A stretch of DNA of 64,000 bases from Isochrysis galbana (GCA_018136815.1 CM030932.1:6176407-6240406); one strand, 5' to 3'; shown: positions 32,193-42,745, counted from the first letter of the stretch. Program-made: numbers and translations. Notes: a model not told the origin generated them from the letters alone.

Positions 32193-32970
32193 AATCACTA
32201 AACTGATAGGGTCATATAGCGAGCGCCGCTCTGAACATGGCGACAACGACTCCTGCACCGGATGCCGGCCCCGGAAGTAGCCGGAAGGCATTTCGAATAG
32301 GGGCATCACTCACTCTTAATCCCTTTATCTCACGCCCCTGGTCGAAGCAGCGTGCGCGGCCTCTCTTCCCCCGGTTCTCCAATGAAGGAAGAAGGAAGCT
32401 GGAAGAGGGGAAAGGGGATGTGGTAAGATAGGGTGGGTAGTTAATAGTTAATAGTAGCACAAGCAATCTGCCACACGCCGTGCAAGTAGCGGCTGGTTTT
32501 TTTAAGATTTTTTTCTCGTCGTCGTCGTCTCGCTCGTCTACCACCTACGCCCTACACTTTCTCCTCTCCTCGCTAGCCCCAGCCACCACAGCCCTCCCCT
32601 CGCTCGCCCTCGCCTCTCGCCGCTCGCTCGATGTCGTTTTCGCCGCCGTCCTCGCCCAAGCCCAAGCCCGCCTTCCCACCTTCCTCTGCTAATGGGCCTG
32701 AGTGAGCCCGTCAGCCTCCCTGAAGTCTGAAGTCGTTCCCTCCGCTCTGCCCTCCGCCGCGCCTACCGCCGTTGTGGCCCCTTCCTCATTGTCCTCAGAC
32801 CCTCTGGGTCAATCCAATTCGTCACTTGACTTGGCCGACCTGGCCTTGGTCTTGATCACCGCGATGGCGATGGTAGATGGTAGCCTCTAGCTAGTAACTA
32901 GTAACTAGCGCTAGTAAGTAGCTAGTACTAGTACGTAGTAGGAATAGCGGCATCTTCAAGAGTTTTTGTC
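32193..32970 (+). mobile_element. Hairpin-leader retroposon
   Basis: Leader AATCACTAAACTGATAGGGT then CATATAGCGAGCGCC; 3' signature GGCATCTTCAAGAGTTTTTG at ~32950. The intervening ~750 bp encode nothing recognisable. Target duplications not identified. Confidence 0.5.
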
Positions 32971-33265
32971 ACCCCCCCCCCCCTCCTTCATCCTGAGCCC
33001 CCAAGAAGAGCACGAGGGAAGCGTACGGGGAGCGGGGAGAGGGATTAATAGAGGGATGGCGCGGAGAGGACGAGCGCGGCTCCAACGCACATCCCCAGCG
33101 GCCACGTGTGTGGCGTGAATATTAGCAGAATAAAAATTTTATGGCGGGAGTTGGAGACTACACGCTACTCGTGCATGTTGGCAGCTCACCAACACTTCAC
33201 ACTTCGCCGCAAACCCATGACTAACCGCGCACTCACAACACAGCAGATGGCGCCGCACGTGTAGG

Positions 33266-33319
33266 TGTAGGGGGGAAAAATCTGAAGAATCAGGGCTACA
33301 CACCTATCGCTAAGTCGCT
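33266..33319 (-). mobile_element. 54-bp extreme 5'-truncated retroposon insertion
   Basis: Flanked by GCACGTGTAGG on both sides (33255-33265, 33320-33330). Read on the minus strand it ends TAGCCCTGATTCTTCAGATT plus TTT and a C run, matching the 3' end at 54389-54424. Confidence 0.7.
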
Positions 33320-33330
33320 GCACGTGTAGG

Positions 33331-33762
33331 AAATTTGCGAAAACAAATGGGTAGGGTGTAAAGACGAGGGAAACATATTGAAAGCGGCGGCGTCCGTTTT
33401 AGCCCCTGTGCTAAAGCGCGCACGTAGGTGCACGCATACATAGAGGCCATGGCAATGTCGGGCGAAACAGATCCCAGTGCACGTAAAGCATGACATACAA
33501 TCTTAGCGTGGTTTGAGCGGCGAGAGTGTCGGGCCACAGAGGCGAACGCCGGTGGTGCACACAACGACGAGTTGCCAACTCGGACCTTAAAGGAGAATGT
33601 CCACAAACCAAGTAGCTTTCAAGATGTTCAGCCGTGTGGACTAGTGTGGACGGCGCAAGATAACTCCGAATTCGATTAAATTGCGGGCGGTGGCTAGCGC
33701 GTTGTGGGAAGCCGCTTAAAGCTTAAATAGTGTCATGCAGCGAGAAAAGGACAGGGTCGAAC
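33331..33762. other. Intergenic, nothing recognised
   Basis: 3' flank of the minus-strand gene that ends at 33763. Confidence 0.4.
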
Positions 33763-34725
33763 TTACAATTGCAAGCCTTCCGGCCACCGGAAATTATGAG
33801 CGACCTCGGAACCGCTATAGCGTGTCGTGTAAGTGGCAGCGACGCTACACCTCCGTAGATAGGACTGGATGGCCTTCGCCTCGAAATCGTTTGGAATATC
33901 ACCACGTAAAGTGAGCACTTGCTGCGACCACAGCGTGGCTGGAGCGATCACGGAGAGCTCGAACCCATTGCTTGTTGGGGTGAGCCGTGAAGTGAGCTGA
34001 TAGTCAGTGTACTCAAACACTCTAGCAATAGCCCTGACACCATCCAAAAGTGCGCTGCAGGTGGGTTGGGCGGGAATCTCAGGCGCAAGACCCGGATATC
34101 GCTCGAAGACGGCGTCGAGAACAGCTTCACCGACACGCATCGCATGACTGGCCGGGAGGACCTCGTTTCCTCCAATGGAAGGATCGCGGGTCACAATCAC
34201 AGACGTACCATTACTGTCAATCAGCTCGTTGAACACGAGCTTGCCATTGCGCATGCCAGCGCTGATTGTGGCGTATTGACAATATGAAATGAAGTCAAAA
34301 TAGTTCGGGTCCGCAAGATCTCCCTGTCTGACCCTGGACACCTTGTCCCGGTACGAGTCCCACTCATTCTGGCGCAAGAGGAAGAATTTCTTCTGAAAGT
34401 CGTTCATGGGCATAAAATCGAGATCGTCGGCGACCGTGTACGATGACCTCATCAGGAGAACGGCAAAGTCCAGGTCCAACCGTCGTCGTGGGAGCTGGCG
34501 CGGCTGAGGTCCGAACTGTCGCACGGCATACTCGCGCGCCAGCTGTGGCAACGCAGTCTCACCGTCGATTCGCTCATCGAGCGCACGAGGCTTGTCAACG
34601 GCCAGCGCCGGCAAGATACCTGGGCCAGAGGCCGAGGTTATGAGGATTGCCGCGAGGCTTGCGGCGGAGCGGCGCCCCAGAGCCGTCAAGCCGAGCCCGG
34701 GGCGCGGCGGCGTGGGCTGCTTCAT
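33763..34725 (-). CDS. Plastid (thylakoid-lumen-like) protein of unknown function
   Basis: 320 residues, single exon. A Pro/Arg-rich transit-like head is followed by a twin-arginine-type hydrophobic segment (RRSAASLAAILITSASGPGI) ending at an ALA processing site, the bipartite pattern of thylakoid-lumen imports. The mature part includes LDLDFAVLLMRSSYTVADDL, DFMPMNDFQKKFFLLRQNEW and DPNYFDFISYCQYATISAGM, which I think I recognise from conserved plastid proteins of algae and plants but cannot name. Stop TAA at 33763-33765. No catalytic motif is evident. Confidence 0.7.
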   Translation of the reverse strand: MKQPTPPRPGLGLTALGRRSAASLAAILITSASGPGILPALAVDKPRALDERIDGETALPQLAREYAVRQFGPQPRQLPRRRLDLDFAVLLMRSSYTVADDLDFMPMNDFQKKFFLLRQNEWDSYRDKVSRVRQGDLADPNYFDFISYCQYATISAGMRNGKLVFNELIDSNGTSVIVTRDPSIGGNEVLPASHAMRVGEAVLDAVFERYPGLAPEIPAQPTCSALLDGVRAIARVFEYTDYQLTSRLTPTSNGFELSVIAPATLWSQQVLTLRGDIPNDFEAKAIQSYLRRCSVAATYTTRYSGSEVAHNFRWPEGLQL

Positions 34726-35055
34726 TCGGCGAGCCGTCGTCGGCCGCCGCGGGAGGTTGCGCGCACCTATGCTGAATACTGAATACGAAAAGAGAGTTTT
34801 ATGTAGAAAGAGTTCCAGGAATCTTCGCCACTACTCTACGGTAAATTCGCCAGAGCCTCGTTCGCTCGCCGGGGGGGGTCGAGGGGGGAGGGGGGGGGTC
34901 CTTGCCCTGAGTGTATTACAAATAGCTGGAGTTGGAGTTGGCTACATGCCGAGTATGTACTACTACTACTATGAAGTATGAGTATGAATACTTAATGTGG
35001 AGCGCCTCTCGCGCAGCTCGACTATCTCTCGACTATATCTTCCAGGAGGTAATAA

Positions 35056-35993
35056 CAACAACTACTACTTTTATGAGTAGGAGTCAACTACTTTTATAAG
35101 TAGGAGGCCAATGGGGGCCTCGCGCCCCCCTCTCTCCATCGCAGACACCCCCTGGGTGGGCCTGCACAACCAACCTCAGCCCCTGCCTGCTGGCAGGGGC
35201 TGAGCTGACATCAAATCTGCCCAGACTCTCGCCGAGCGCGCGCCGCGAGCCGCACGCATTCGCCTGAACCGGCCCCTGATCGTACTGACCCACCCCCCCA
35301 CCACTGAGCCACAGACCAACAGGGCCGCCAGGAGGGCACCCAGGGCCAGCGAGGCGAGCGAGGGAGAGGCAGGAGAGGCCAGGGGCACTGCCCCAGCCTC
35401 CACTGCCCCCTGAGCTGCCCCAGCTGGCCCTCTGGGGGGCCCCGAGGGGCCCCTCAGAGGGGGGCAATGGCGCGCGCAGGCATCGCACGCCCGTAGGAGA
35501 ACGACGAGAACGACGAGAAAAGAACGACAAAAAAAAGGCACGACAACGACCCGACCCAAGAAAAGGTACTGCTCACGCCTGTTTACGGTATAATTACGGG
35601 TCGACACTCGACGCGACAGGCGGGCACCGCGAAAGCGCGGCGCCAGACGAAAAAGACCCAAGAGGCAGAGGCCACGAACCACGAAGCAACAAGAACAAGA
35701 CAACAGACAACAAAAGACAGAATAAGGTAAGCGACGCACGCGTTTACGTTTGTTGTACGGAGTACGGAATTTAACTGACAGGCCTGCCCCAGCCCGCCCC
35801 CCACCGGCCAGGCCCGTCGTAGTGCACGCGGGCCCACCCCCCATAGGGAGGGTAGCGGGAGCGGGGATGAGAGTGTGGGGTATAGGCGATGGCGAGTGCG
35901 ATACCGGAGGGGTGAGGGGTGTGAGTCAGTAGCAGCACAGCGGGCACCTTCAAGAATATTTTTTTAGCCTGAATCTTCAGGTGTTCTGTTCCC
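35056..35993 (+). mobile_element. Hairpin-leader retroposon, complete, 14-bp TSD
   Basis: Flanked by CCAGGAGGTAATAA (35042-35055, 35994-36007). The leader hairpin is present twice in variant form (CTACTTTTATGAGTAG, CTACTTTTATAAGTAG), followed by GAGGCCAATGGGGGCC and CTCCATCGCAGACACCCCCT. The 3' part has CACCTTCAAGAATATTTTTT and then the palindrome CCTGAATCTTCAGG. A 5'-truncated relative is at 43630-43783. Confidence 0.9.
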
Positions 35994-36116
35994 CCAGGAG
36001 GTAATAATATGTGTGATGGTGTGGCCTTCTCTAGCCGATCCCAAACCCCATCATCTGTGCCTTCTCTAGGAGTACGTGTGTACTCCTACTACTCTACTCC
36101 TCTACTTTAGCACATA

Positions 36117-37128
36117 CTACCTCCGTTCCATTACTGAACCGCATCGCCAAAATAGGGACAGTAAAGTTGACATAAAAGAAATTCGTGTGGAGAGGGGAAT
36201 AGCGGGTACACTGGGGCGAAAGATCACCAAAAAATCTGGCACCCAAAGCCACCAAGGGCGTCCGAATATTATATTTTCAGTATTGATCAAACACGATTTT
36301 GGCGCCCCCTAGCTACACGGCCGATCGCCTTGCCACGAAAGCTCTCGCCGCTCCGCCTCTCTCGCGAGAGCCGGGCCGCATGGCGCGCCTGAAGGTGGTC
36401 GAGCCCCAGCAGCATGGGAGGCGCACCGGTGGCGACTTTGTGAGGCGCTGCCGTCCTGCTTCTCCCGAGCAGCCTCCTGAGCCGCCCAGCACGCCCAAGG
36501 AGGATGCGGCCCCACCGTCCAAGAAGTGGCAGTGGTCGTTGACGCCGAACTGCCAGGCGGCAATTGCTGTGGCATACGAGCATACGAGCGCGAGCGGCTG
36601 CCCGAGCCGAAGCATGGGAAGGAGTGGCAGCGAGCGCACGCGGCATTGTGGGAGAAGTATCATGTTGGCCCGCGCTATCCGACTGAGGTCAGCCGAACAT
36701 CATCAGCTGGCGGCTGGCTGAGGCGGAACGTCTGCCGGCATGCCGCAAGGGTGCTGGTGGCCTTGCCACTGTGCAATTGTGAGCAAGCATTCAGCATGAA
36801 TACACCCCCTGAAGAATTTAGTGCTCTCTTCAATAACTAAAGCCTGGTGTTGGCGCGCATCGTTGAGGTGGAGGGATCGAATGAGTATGATTTGCCGCAC
36901 CGCCGTGATCTGTGATGTGCTCGAGGACACTGACACTGATTAGAATTCCTTTCTTTGTGACTTTGTCCGTAGGTGCGAATCACACTATTGAGATGAAACA
37001 AAATGTTCATGTTAAGCCCCAATGTACCCTCTCCCCTCTAACATCTTTGGCGGGGCCCCAATATTAGTGTCTAGCTGACAGTTATTGTTTAAAGCCTCCT
37101 TGACATCTGAGTAATGGAACGGAGGTAG
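36117..37128 (+). mobile_element. Stowaway/Tc1-mariner-type element, complete, TA target
   Basis: 1012 bp with inverted ends CTACCTCCGTTCCATTACT, flanked by TA. The CTCC(A/G)TTCC terminus is the hallmark of plant Stowaway/mariner elements. The inside holds GC-rich pieces with short frames (RLPEPKHGKEWQRAHAALWE) but no intact DDD/E transposase, so it is non-autonomous and may carry passenger DNA. Confidence 0.88.
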
Positions 37129-37288
37129 TATGTAGAGTATCTAGAGTGAGTACTTTACTCCAGCCGACCGCAAAAGATCTCACTCGTCAGACTCTGAAGG
37201 GTGGCCCCGGGACGAGCGAGAGGGGGGAGGGGGGGGGGGGGGGGGGGGCGAGTGGAGGAGCCCGGGAGCCAGCGGCGGCGCACGCCCA

Positions 37289-38377
37289 ATGAACGGCGCC
37301 GACGCAGCGGAGCCTACCGTCTCCTCTCATCGCCGGGCTCAGCCAAAGGTGGCGGCGGCGCACGCACCAGCCCACTCCTCGTGTGGCTGGTCGATGATGC
37401 CTCGCGAAGTTCTCACCCAGCTGATCCTCGAGCAGCTGCCCCGGTTCCGCATGCGAACCTACATCGATGATGAGATGGCACTCGCAGAGCTGCTGAGCAG
37501 CGGCATACTCGAGCGCATGCCCGATGACTACGCCTGGTCGCTTTGTTTTGACGTCTCCTTTGTCTCACGCCTCTGTCTCGAAGGTTTCCTGCCCATCTGC
37601 TGCGAACTTGGAGGTGGCAGCTCGTCTGGTCTTTACGTGCTTCTGCCAAAGCTGCACGTGAGACGATGCATCCTCTTGCCTGAGGACATGCACGTCTCGA
37701 AGAAAGTACGCAAGAAGGCGTCGCAGTATCGGCTAACTGTCTGTCAGGCCTTCGGAGAGGTGCTACAGCAGTGCATTAAGCAGCATGGGGTCGCGTGGCT
37801 GTACCCACCCATGCAGCACCTGCTCACGCAGATGGCCATACCACCGTCTCTAGATGGCTTGGATAGAGTCGCCACCCCACAATTTGTGAGTTTCGAGCTG
37901 TGGACCCGCCCGAACGCGAGGAATAGTGGCGAAGTGGATCACGACGATGGGCATGTGGCCAGTACTTCTTCTGCGTCGCGGGATGGTGATGCGCCCTTGG
38001 ATGGCAAGGGGAGGGGTGGTGATGGGGTTTCCGGCGGCCGAGGAATCAGCAGCAACCTGAGCTCACCGCAACTGGTGGCAGGTGACTTAGGCTGCATTGT
38101 CGGGTCATGTTACACGTCCTTCTCCGGCTTTCATGAGGGCAGTGGCACAGGCTCGATTCAGCTGGTGCTTACTGGAAAATTGCTTGAGCGTGCCGGCTTC
38201 GGAATGTGGGATCTAGGGCAAGAGCATGCGTACAAATCAGCGCTGGGTGCGTCTTCTGTACCGCGACGGGATTTTCTGGCCCTGTTCAGGCAATTGAGGT
38301 GCATGCCTAATCGTCTGAGAGACGTTGTTGGCGACGGAGGGGATGCTACGGTGGCGAGCTCATTGAGGCAAGCCTAG
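37289..38377 (+). CDS. Leucyl/phenylalanyl-tRNA-protein transferase homologue
   Basis: 362 residues, one exon. The core follows bacterial Aat: EGFLPICCE (family G-F/Y-FPM), LHVRRCILL ... VSKKVRKKASQYRLTVCQAF (family H-SRSLRK, then the F-V-T-D--F block), HGVAWLYPPMQHLL, FVSFELWT (family HSVE-W), GDLGCIVGSCYTSFSGFHEG (family GGLYG--G--F-GE), and AGFGMWDLGQEHAYKSALGA with VPRRDFLALF (family D-Q--HL-SLGA--I-R--F). Between Trp205 and the GDLG strand is a ~50-residue disordered Gly/Ser/Asp insertion. The enzyme moves Leu/Phe from tRNA onto N-terminal Lys/Arg of proteins, creating N-degrons read by ClpS/Clp. The Ala/His-rich N-terminus could be a plastid or mitochondrial leader. A poly-G run precedes the gene. 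Confidence 0.85.
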   Translation: MNGADAAEPTVSSHRRAQPKVAAAHAPAHSSCGWSMMPREVLTQLILEQLPRFRMRTYIDDEMALAELLSSGILERMPDDYAWSLCFDVSFVSRLCLEGFLPICCELGGGSSSGLYVLLPKLHVRRCILLPEDMHVSKKVRKKASQYRLTVCQAFGEVLQQCIKQHGVAWLYPPMQHLLTQMAIPPSLDGLDRVATPQFVSFELWTRPNARNSGEVDHDDGHVASTSSASRDGDAPLDGKGRGGDGVSGGRGISSNLSSPQLVAGDLGCIVGSCYTSFSGFHEGSGTGSIQLVLTGKLLERAGFGMWDLGQEHAYKSALGASSVPRRDFLALFRQLRCMPNRLRDVVGDGGDATVASSLRQA

Positions 38378-39298
38378 CAGCTTCATCACTAGTCATCTTC
38401 ATCTAGTACGACATGTTTCTTGGTATGCTTGAATCATGAACTTTACTCTACTAGTAGTACAAGGCTTGTGGTCACGCCGGTTTGATGGACCAGGTTCATC
38501 ACGATCCACAGGTTTCTAGTTCATAGAAGCATGGTTGATTTGCCCATTTACTGGCCAGAAAAATGTGCGCACGTGCGTCCGCGTTGTACGTCATTCCTGC
38601 CGCCGGTAGTCTGTGCATGAGTGCTTGCTCCAGAGCGTTTTGATGAGTGACAGGAGTTTGTGCCCATAAGGGCCACCCAATCTCGGGCAGCGCTGCCTGC
38701 AGCGTGGCCGTCCACGCGCAGGAGAAGAGGGCTCTGCCATGAGGCTATGCCCATATGAATGGATGGCGGCAGCGGCTAGCGGCTAGTAGGTCTGCTGCTG
38801 GGAGGGCGGCGGATCAGCTGCGCTTCTGGCCCCCATGGGGGCTGTGGGTAGGGCGATGCCCATGCGGGCCGTGTGGCGCGACGGGAGTTGCACGCACCTC
38901 AGAGGATGGTCGCGGTCGCTTCTACAGCGGCTGTTCCAAGCGGTCGGGGGGTCGCCCTCAGCGGGGGACCCGATCGAAAGAGCACGCAGAGGGCAGAGGG
39001 GTGGCGCGCTCCTTAACAACCCTAAGCGGTATAAAATTACTTGAAATCATATTGCTACATATTAAACAAGATTGCATTGTTTATTATTTTCCTTTCTCAT
39101 ATGAAAAAGGCTGCGAATATTGGGCGCCAGTGCAGGGACTTTCTGCCTTCTCGATAGAGCTTGTGCACCTAGAACGACCTGTCTGTATGTACACCGGCTC
39201 AGCCGCTGGTACCTACTTCGTATGCGGGGAAGCAAGAACAAGAAACCCTGCCGCCTCGCCAGGGGGGGAACGCTACCCAGGGGGGGAAACGCTACCCA
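38378..39298. other. Intergenic; possible GRF-type zinc-finger fragment
   Basis: The frame from 38755 includes CPCGPCGATGVARTSEDGRG followed by RFYSGC, reminiscent of GRF zinc fingers found in nucleases and transposons, but it is short and not supported by flanking domains. CGCTACCCA is duplicated just before the next element. Confidence 0.35.
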
Positions 39299-39680
39299 AC
39301 TATCGTGATAACGATAGGGTCATGGAGCGCGCGCCGCGCGCGCCGCACACAACCAGCCCATGGCCGACGCGCCCACGCGACGGGGCGACCTTGTTGACAA
39401 TGGTGAAGAAGAGAGAGCGACCCACACAATAACCCTAAAGGCCAAAAGAAAGAGACTTGGATCATGAAGTTCAGTCCCAAAAGTGACAAGAAGGTCCCCA
39501 TAGACCCACACATCCTCACCGAGGTATACAAGATTACCGAGATGGCACACTTGAACCCGCGCCAGCCAACTCTGGTGGCGGCAGTAGAGAATGGTTCATC
39601 CGCTTGCGAGACGAGGGGCAAGAAATGAATTGCACAGAGTAGATACTTCTTCAACACGCTCTACGATGTGATATACGTCC
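39299..39680 (+). mobile_element. Hairpin-leader retroposon start
   Basis: TATCGTGATAACGATAGGGT then CATGGAGCGCGCGCCG: the same post-hairpin sequence as at 21696, with a compensated stem. The 3' boundary before the PPR gene is unresolved. Confidence 0.5.
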
Positions 39681-42386
39681 TCAAAATGTCATCTCATCGT
39701 CCGCCTCACCGGGTTGTGGCCTCCTAGGAGATCTCCCGGTGTCATCATTGGCAATCTCCCTGTCCACAGTCGACATCGGAGAAGCGCGTTGTCCCGAAAG
39801 TCGCCTCCCGCGCCGCCACAACACCATCACATCTTTATCCACTTCTCCGGAACGATAATAGGCCTCCATTAACGCTGACTCCGCCTCGAATCCAGGCTGC
39901 TCGCCCCGGGCGCTCATCTGCTCAAAGAGCCGCGTAGCTTCCTCGACGCGATTGCAGACTGCACATACATGCAGGAGTATGCGTCTGGTGGCGAGTGTCC
40001 ATCGAATACCCATCCTCTCACCTGAATCATACTGGCGTAACAGTTCATCTAGTTTCGCGTTGTCCTGCTCCACTTGCTTGGGAGAGCCATCTATGGCCAT
40101 GATATTCGCAAGAAGTACCAAATTCCGCGCGGCGCCGCCCAAACGCAATCCTTGCTCCTTAGCGATTTCTTCGACAGTTGGTGTGAGCTCTGGGCGCCGA
40201 TCACGGGTACATGCGCCGAGCAGTGTCAGAATCGTCCCGCGATTAGGACGCAGTGGAGGGTGCACCCAGCGGCGATAAGCGGCGATTGCAGCGAGAGCGT
40301 CGGAGGAGCGGCTGTATGTGACAAGCAGAGCATTGAGCATCGACGCGGAGAGTGGCACACCCGAATCACGCGCAAGCGCCATGGCCCACTCAGCACGATC
40401 TTCCATTGGCTTCAACGGGCTAGAAGCAACCGCAAATGAACGTAGGAGCGCCGCGTAGGGCCCTGGCGAACGTCGTGCAGGCGAGTCCGCTCGCAACTCG
40501 GAGAAGATGCGAAGGGCACGATCGGGGTCGCGCGCCTTCGCACACGCGCCGATCACCACAGAAACCGCGACTGGATTCGTGTCAGGTTGAGAACCCGTAA
40601 CGCGTGCGCCTGTATAGTAGGCGTCGACGGCTTCATCGACCATGCCTCCAGTTCCAAGTGCATGAGACAAGGCGACAAACACTTGGCGGTCCGGCTTGAG
40701 GCCTGCCTCCATGCAAGTGTCGAAGAGCTTGCGCGCTCCGCTGGCGTCGCCCGCTCGAGCGCATGCACTCAGCAACGTCGCAACGTGACGAGGATCGCGC
40801 ACGAGGAACGAGCCTTCGTGCTCAGCGGCCAAGGCGATATTGAGTGCAGAAGTATAGCTGCCAGCACGTGCGCATGCGCGGAGAAGCGCCAAAAAGGTTG
40901 AATCATTGGACTGTAGGCCCACAGCAAGTGAAGCAGTGTGGAGCGTGAGCGCTGCTGCAGGTGCACCACGCGAGCCAAGAGCATGCAGCGCGGCATTGAC
41001 GCACGCGCGATGTCGACGCAGCTCCCTGGTTTCGGATGTCCTGGGCGCAACAGCAATCTTTGCTTTAAAGCCCATACTCTTGTCAATGTTCCCTACCACA
41101 TGGCCATCGTCATGTCCTTTGCCTCGTGCGAGCACATCTAGCAAGACCCACTCGACGAGTCGCACATCATTCGCCGTGATGAATTCCGCAGAAGAGCAAC
41201 TGGCGTACAACTGGGTCAACAGCACCAGCTCTCCGATGCCCAGTGGTTGGCGCTCCAAAAGGTAGCCAATGATCCGCCCAGCCGATCGGAAGAGTCGTGG
41301 ATGTTTGGACAAAGAGCCTGCCAAACTGCGAAGAGCTGGTCGGCTAGGTTCGACATAAACATGTAGCGGAGTCCGATGGGCATGGCAGGCCAAGGGTCGC
41401 CCGTCGACCGGCGAACCAAAGACAGGCACGTTGGTGCAGCCTTCAGCAGTGCACTCCGGGATGGATTGCCATTCAACGAGTGGAGTGGATCTGCACGACA
41501 TAGCATCCAGCTGATTCTTCTCCTGTCTCTTGGCACCACGCACGCTTGTGATCGCACTTTCCCATCTATCATCTATTACACTCCTACTCTGCGTCTCTTG
41601 CGCAATATGAACATCTTTAAGCATGACAGCTTTCCGAACTTCTTGCACCACTGAAAGAAGGGCATGCTCCTCCTCCTCAGGCAGCCGGCGGCGCACAAAG
41701 AGGGGCATCCGACCATGTGGCGGTCGCCCAGAAGCATTGGTGTCCCAGTGGTTCCCTGAAGGGTCGATACCTGGGAAAGGCTCTGACTGTGCGGATCCTA
41801 TGTCCATTTGCGCGCCGGAGCACGCAAAGTGCGAACTCTCGAATAGGCGAAGCGCGCGTGGAATCTCACTCGCAGCCCATGGTGTACCAGGCATACAGCT
41901 TACGCGAATGACTGCCGATAGTACGCGGCCAGAGCAAACCCCCAACCCGGCCGCCCGTGCGCGATGAAACTCATCGAGGACGTTGCGGGCCTCCGCCTCG
42001 ACTTCTGGCGTCAGTCTTGAAGATGCATCTTCCTGTCTGCTGCGAGACCGGCTCTGCATCATCTCCCGCTCTCGTGCAGTCATCGGCTGCAGTGCGATCA
42101 GCTGATGGCATCGCTTTTCGATCCTCTTGGCGAGCGGCTCGTCATCCCCACGACGTACCTCGGCACACTCCTCCACCGACTGTGGCCCGCAGCTAAATCT
42201 CCGAAGCCCGTGTGCAGTCGGCCAAACTCGGTGCGCACCAGCCACTGGCAAGCATCGGGAGCAAGGCGGGCGCCCCAGGTTTGCGCGAACAGCTAGGCGG
42301 ACAAGGCTGAGCGCGTGTGATAGCACCGGCGCGGGCGCGCAGAGCCGGCTCGCCCCCGAGCGGAGCGCGGCGGTGGGTAGCTTCAT
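39681..42386 (-). CDS. PPR protein with an EsV-1-7-type zinc motif
   Basis: 901 residues, single exon, ATG at 42386 and TGA at 39681. The N-terminus (MKLPTAALRSGASRLCAPAP onward) is rich in Ala/Arg/Leu and poor in acids, as in organelle leaders. Residues ~465-870 hold degenerate 35-residue pentatricopeptide repeats, for example VATLLSACARAGDASGARKL, VALSHALGTGGMVDEAVDAY and VSVVIGACAKARDPDRALRI. Residues 312-337 (about 41376-41453) form CTAEGC ... CHAH with spacing C-X4-C-X16-C-X2-H and a PVFG core, matching the EsV-1-7 motif. PPR proteins bind organellar RNA for processing or stability; what the EsV-1-7 motif adds is unknown. No E, DYW or SMR domain is seen. Confidence 0.88.
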   Translation of the reverse strand: MKLPTAALRSGASRLCAPAPVLSHALSLVRLAVRANLGRPPCSRCLPVAGAHRVWPTAHGLRRFSCGPQSVEECAEVRRGDDEPLAKRIEKRCHQLIALQPMTAREREMMQSRSRSRQEDASSRLTPEVEAEARNVLDEFHRARAAGLGVCSGRVLSAVIRVSCMPGTPWAASEIPRALRLFESSHFACSGAQMDIGSAQSEPFPGIDPSGNHWDTNASGRPPHGRMPLFVRRRLPEEEEHALLSVVQEVRKAVMLKDVHIAQETQSRSVIDDRWESAITSVRGAKRQEKNQLDAMSCRSTPLVEWQSIPECTAEGCTNVPVFGSPVDGRPLACHAHRTPLHVYVEPSRPALRSLAGSLSKHPRLFRSAGRIIGYLLERQPLGIGELVLLTQLYASCSSAEFITANDVRLVEWVLLDVLARGKGHDDGHVVGNIDKSMGFKAKIAVAPRTSETRELRRHRACVNAALHALGSRGAPAAALTLHTASLAVGLQSNDSTFLALLRACARAGSYTSALNIALAAEHEGSFLVRDPRHVATLLSACARAGDASGARKLFDTCMEAGLKPDRQVFVALSHALGTGGMVDEAVDAYYTGARVTGSQPDTNPVAVSVVIGACAKARDPDRALRIFSELRADSPARRSPGPYAALLRSFAVASSPLKPMEDRAEWAMALARDSGVPLSASMLNALLVTYSRSSDALAAIAAYRRWVHPPLRPNRGTILTLLGACTRDRRPELTPTVEEIAKEQGLRLGGAARNLVLLANIMAIDGSPKQVEQDNAKLDELLRQYDSGERMGIRWTLATRRILLHVCAVCNRVEEATRLFEQMSARGEQPGFEAESALMEAYYRSGEVDKDVMVLWRRGRRLSGQRASPMSTVDREIANDDTGRSPRRPQPGEADDEMTF

Positions 42387-42639
42387 CGCAGTGTGGGGTG
42401 CGCCGAGCGTCTCGGCCGCATCGCGCCGCAGCGGCTCGCGTAGCTTTTGTGCCGGCCTTCGACGTCAGGTGTGAAACTACTGTGAGTGAAAGTTCACACT
42501 AAAGTATGGCCCCCCTGCGTTGCTTTTACCCGAAAGGGGTTTTCCCCCAGCGTGGACTCGAGGAGAGGACGCGCTGGGGTGCGCGGGGCCGGTGCATGCA
42601 CTGGGGGGAGGACAAATATCGAGGGGAGGGGGCAGTGCC

Positions 42640-42745
42640 CCCACCCCCCGGTATCACTCGGACACCTGGCCCGGGGATTCCGGGACTGAGACGTTATGTC
42701 CAATTAGCTAGTGGGGTTGGCTAGGATATATAACATTGATTATTA
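42640..42745 (+). repeat. Dispersed repeat, ~100 bp (second copy at 58500-58612)
   Basis: Both copies share CCGGTATCACTCGGACACCT, TGTCCAATTAGCTAGTGGGG and TTGGCTAGGATATA, followed by an ATTGATTATT run. The copies differ by a 12-bp indel and a few bases. Confidence 0.85.
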
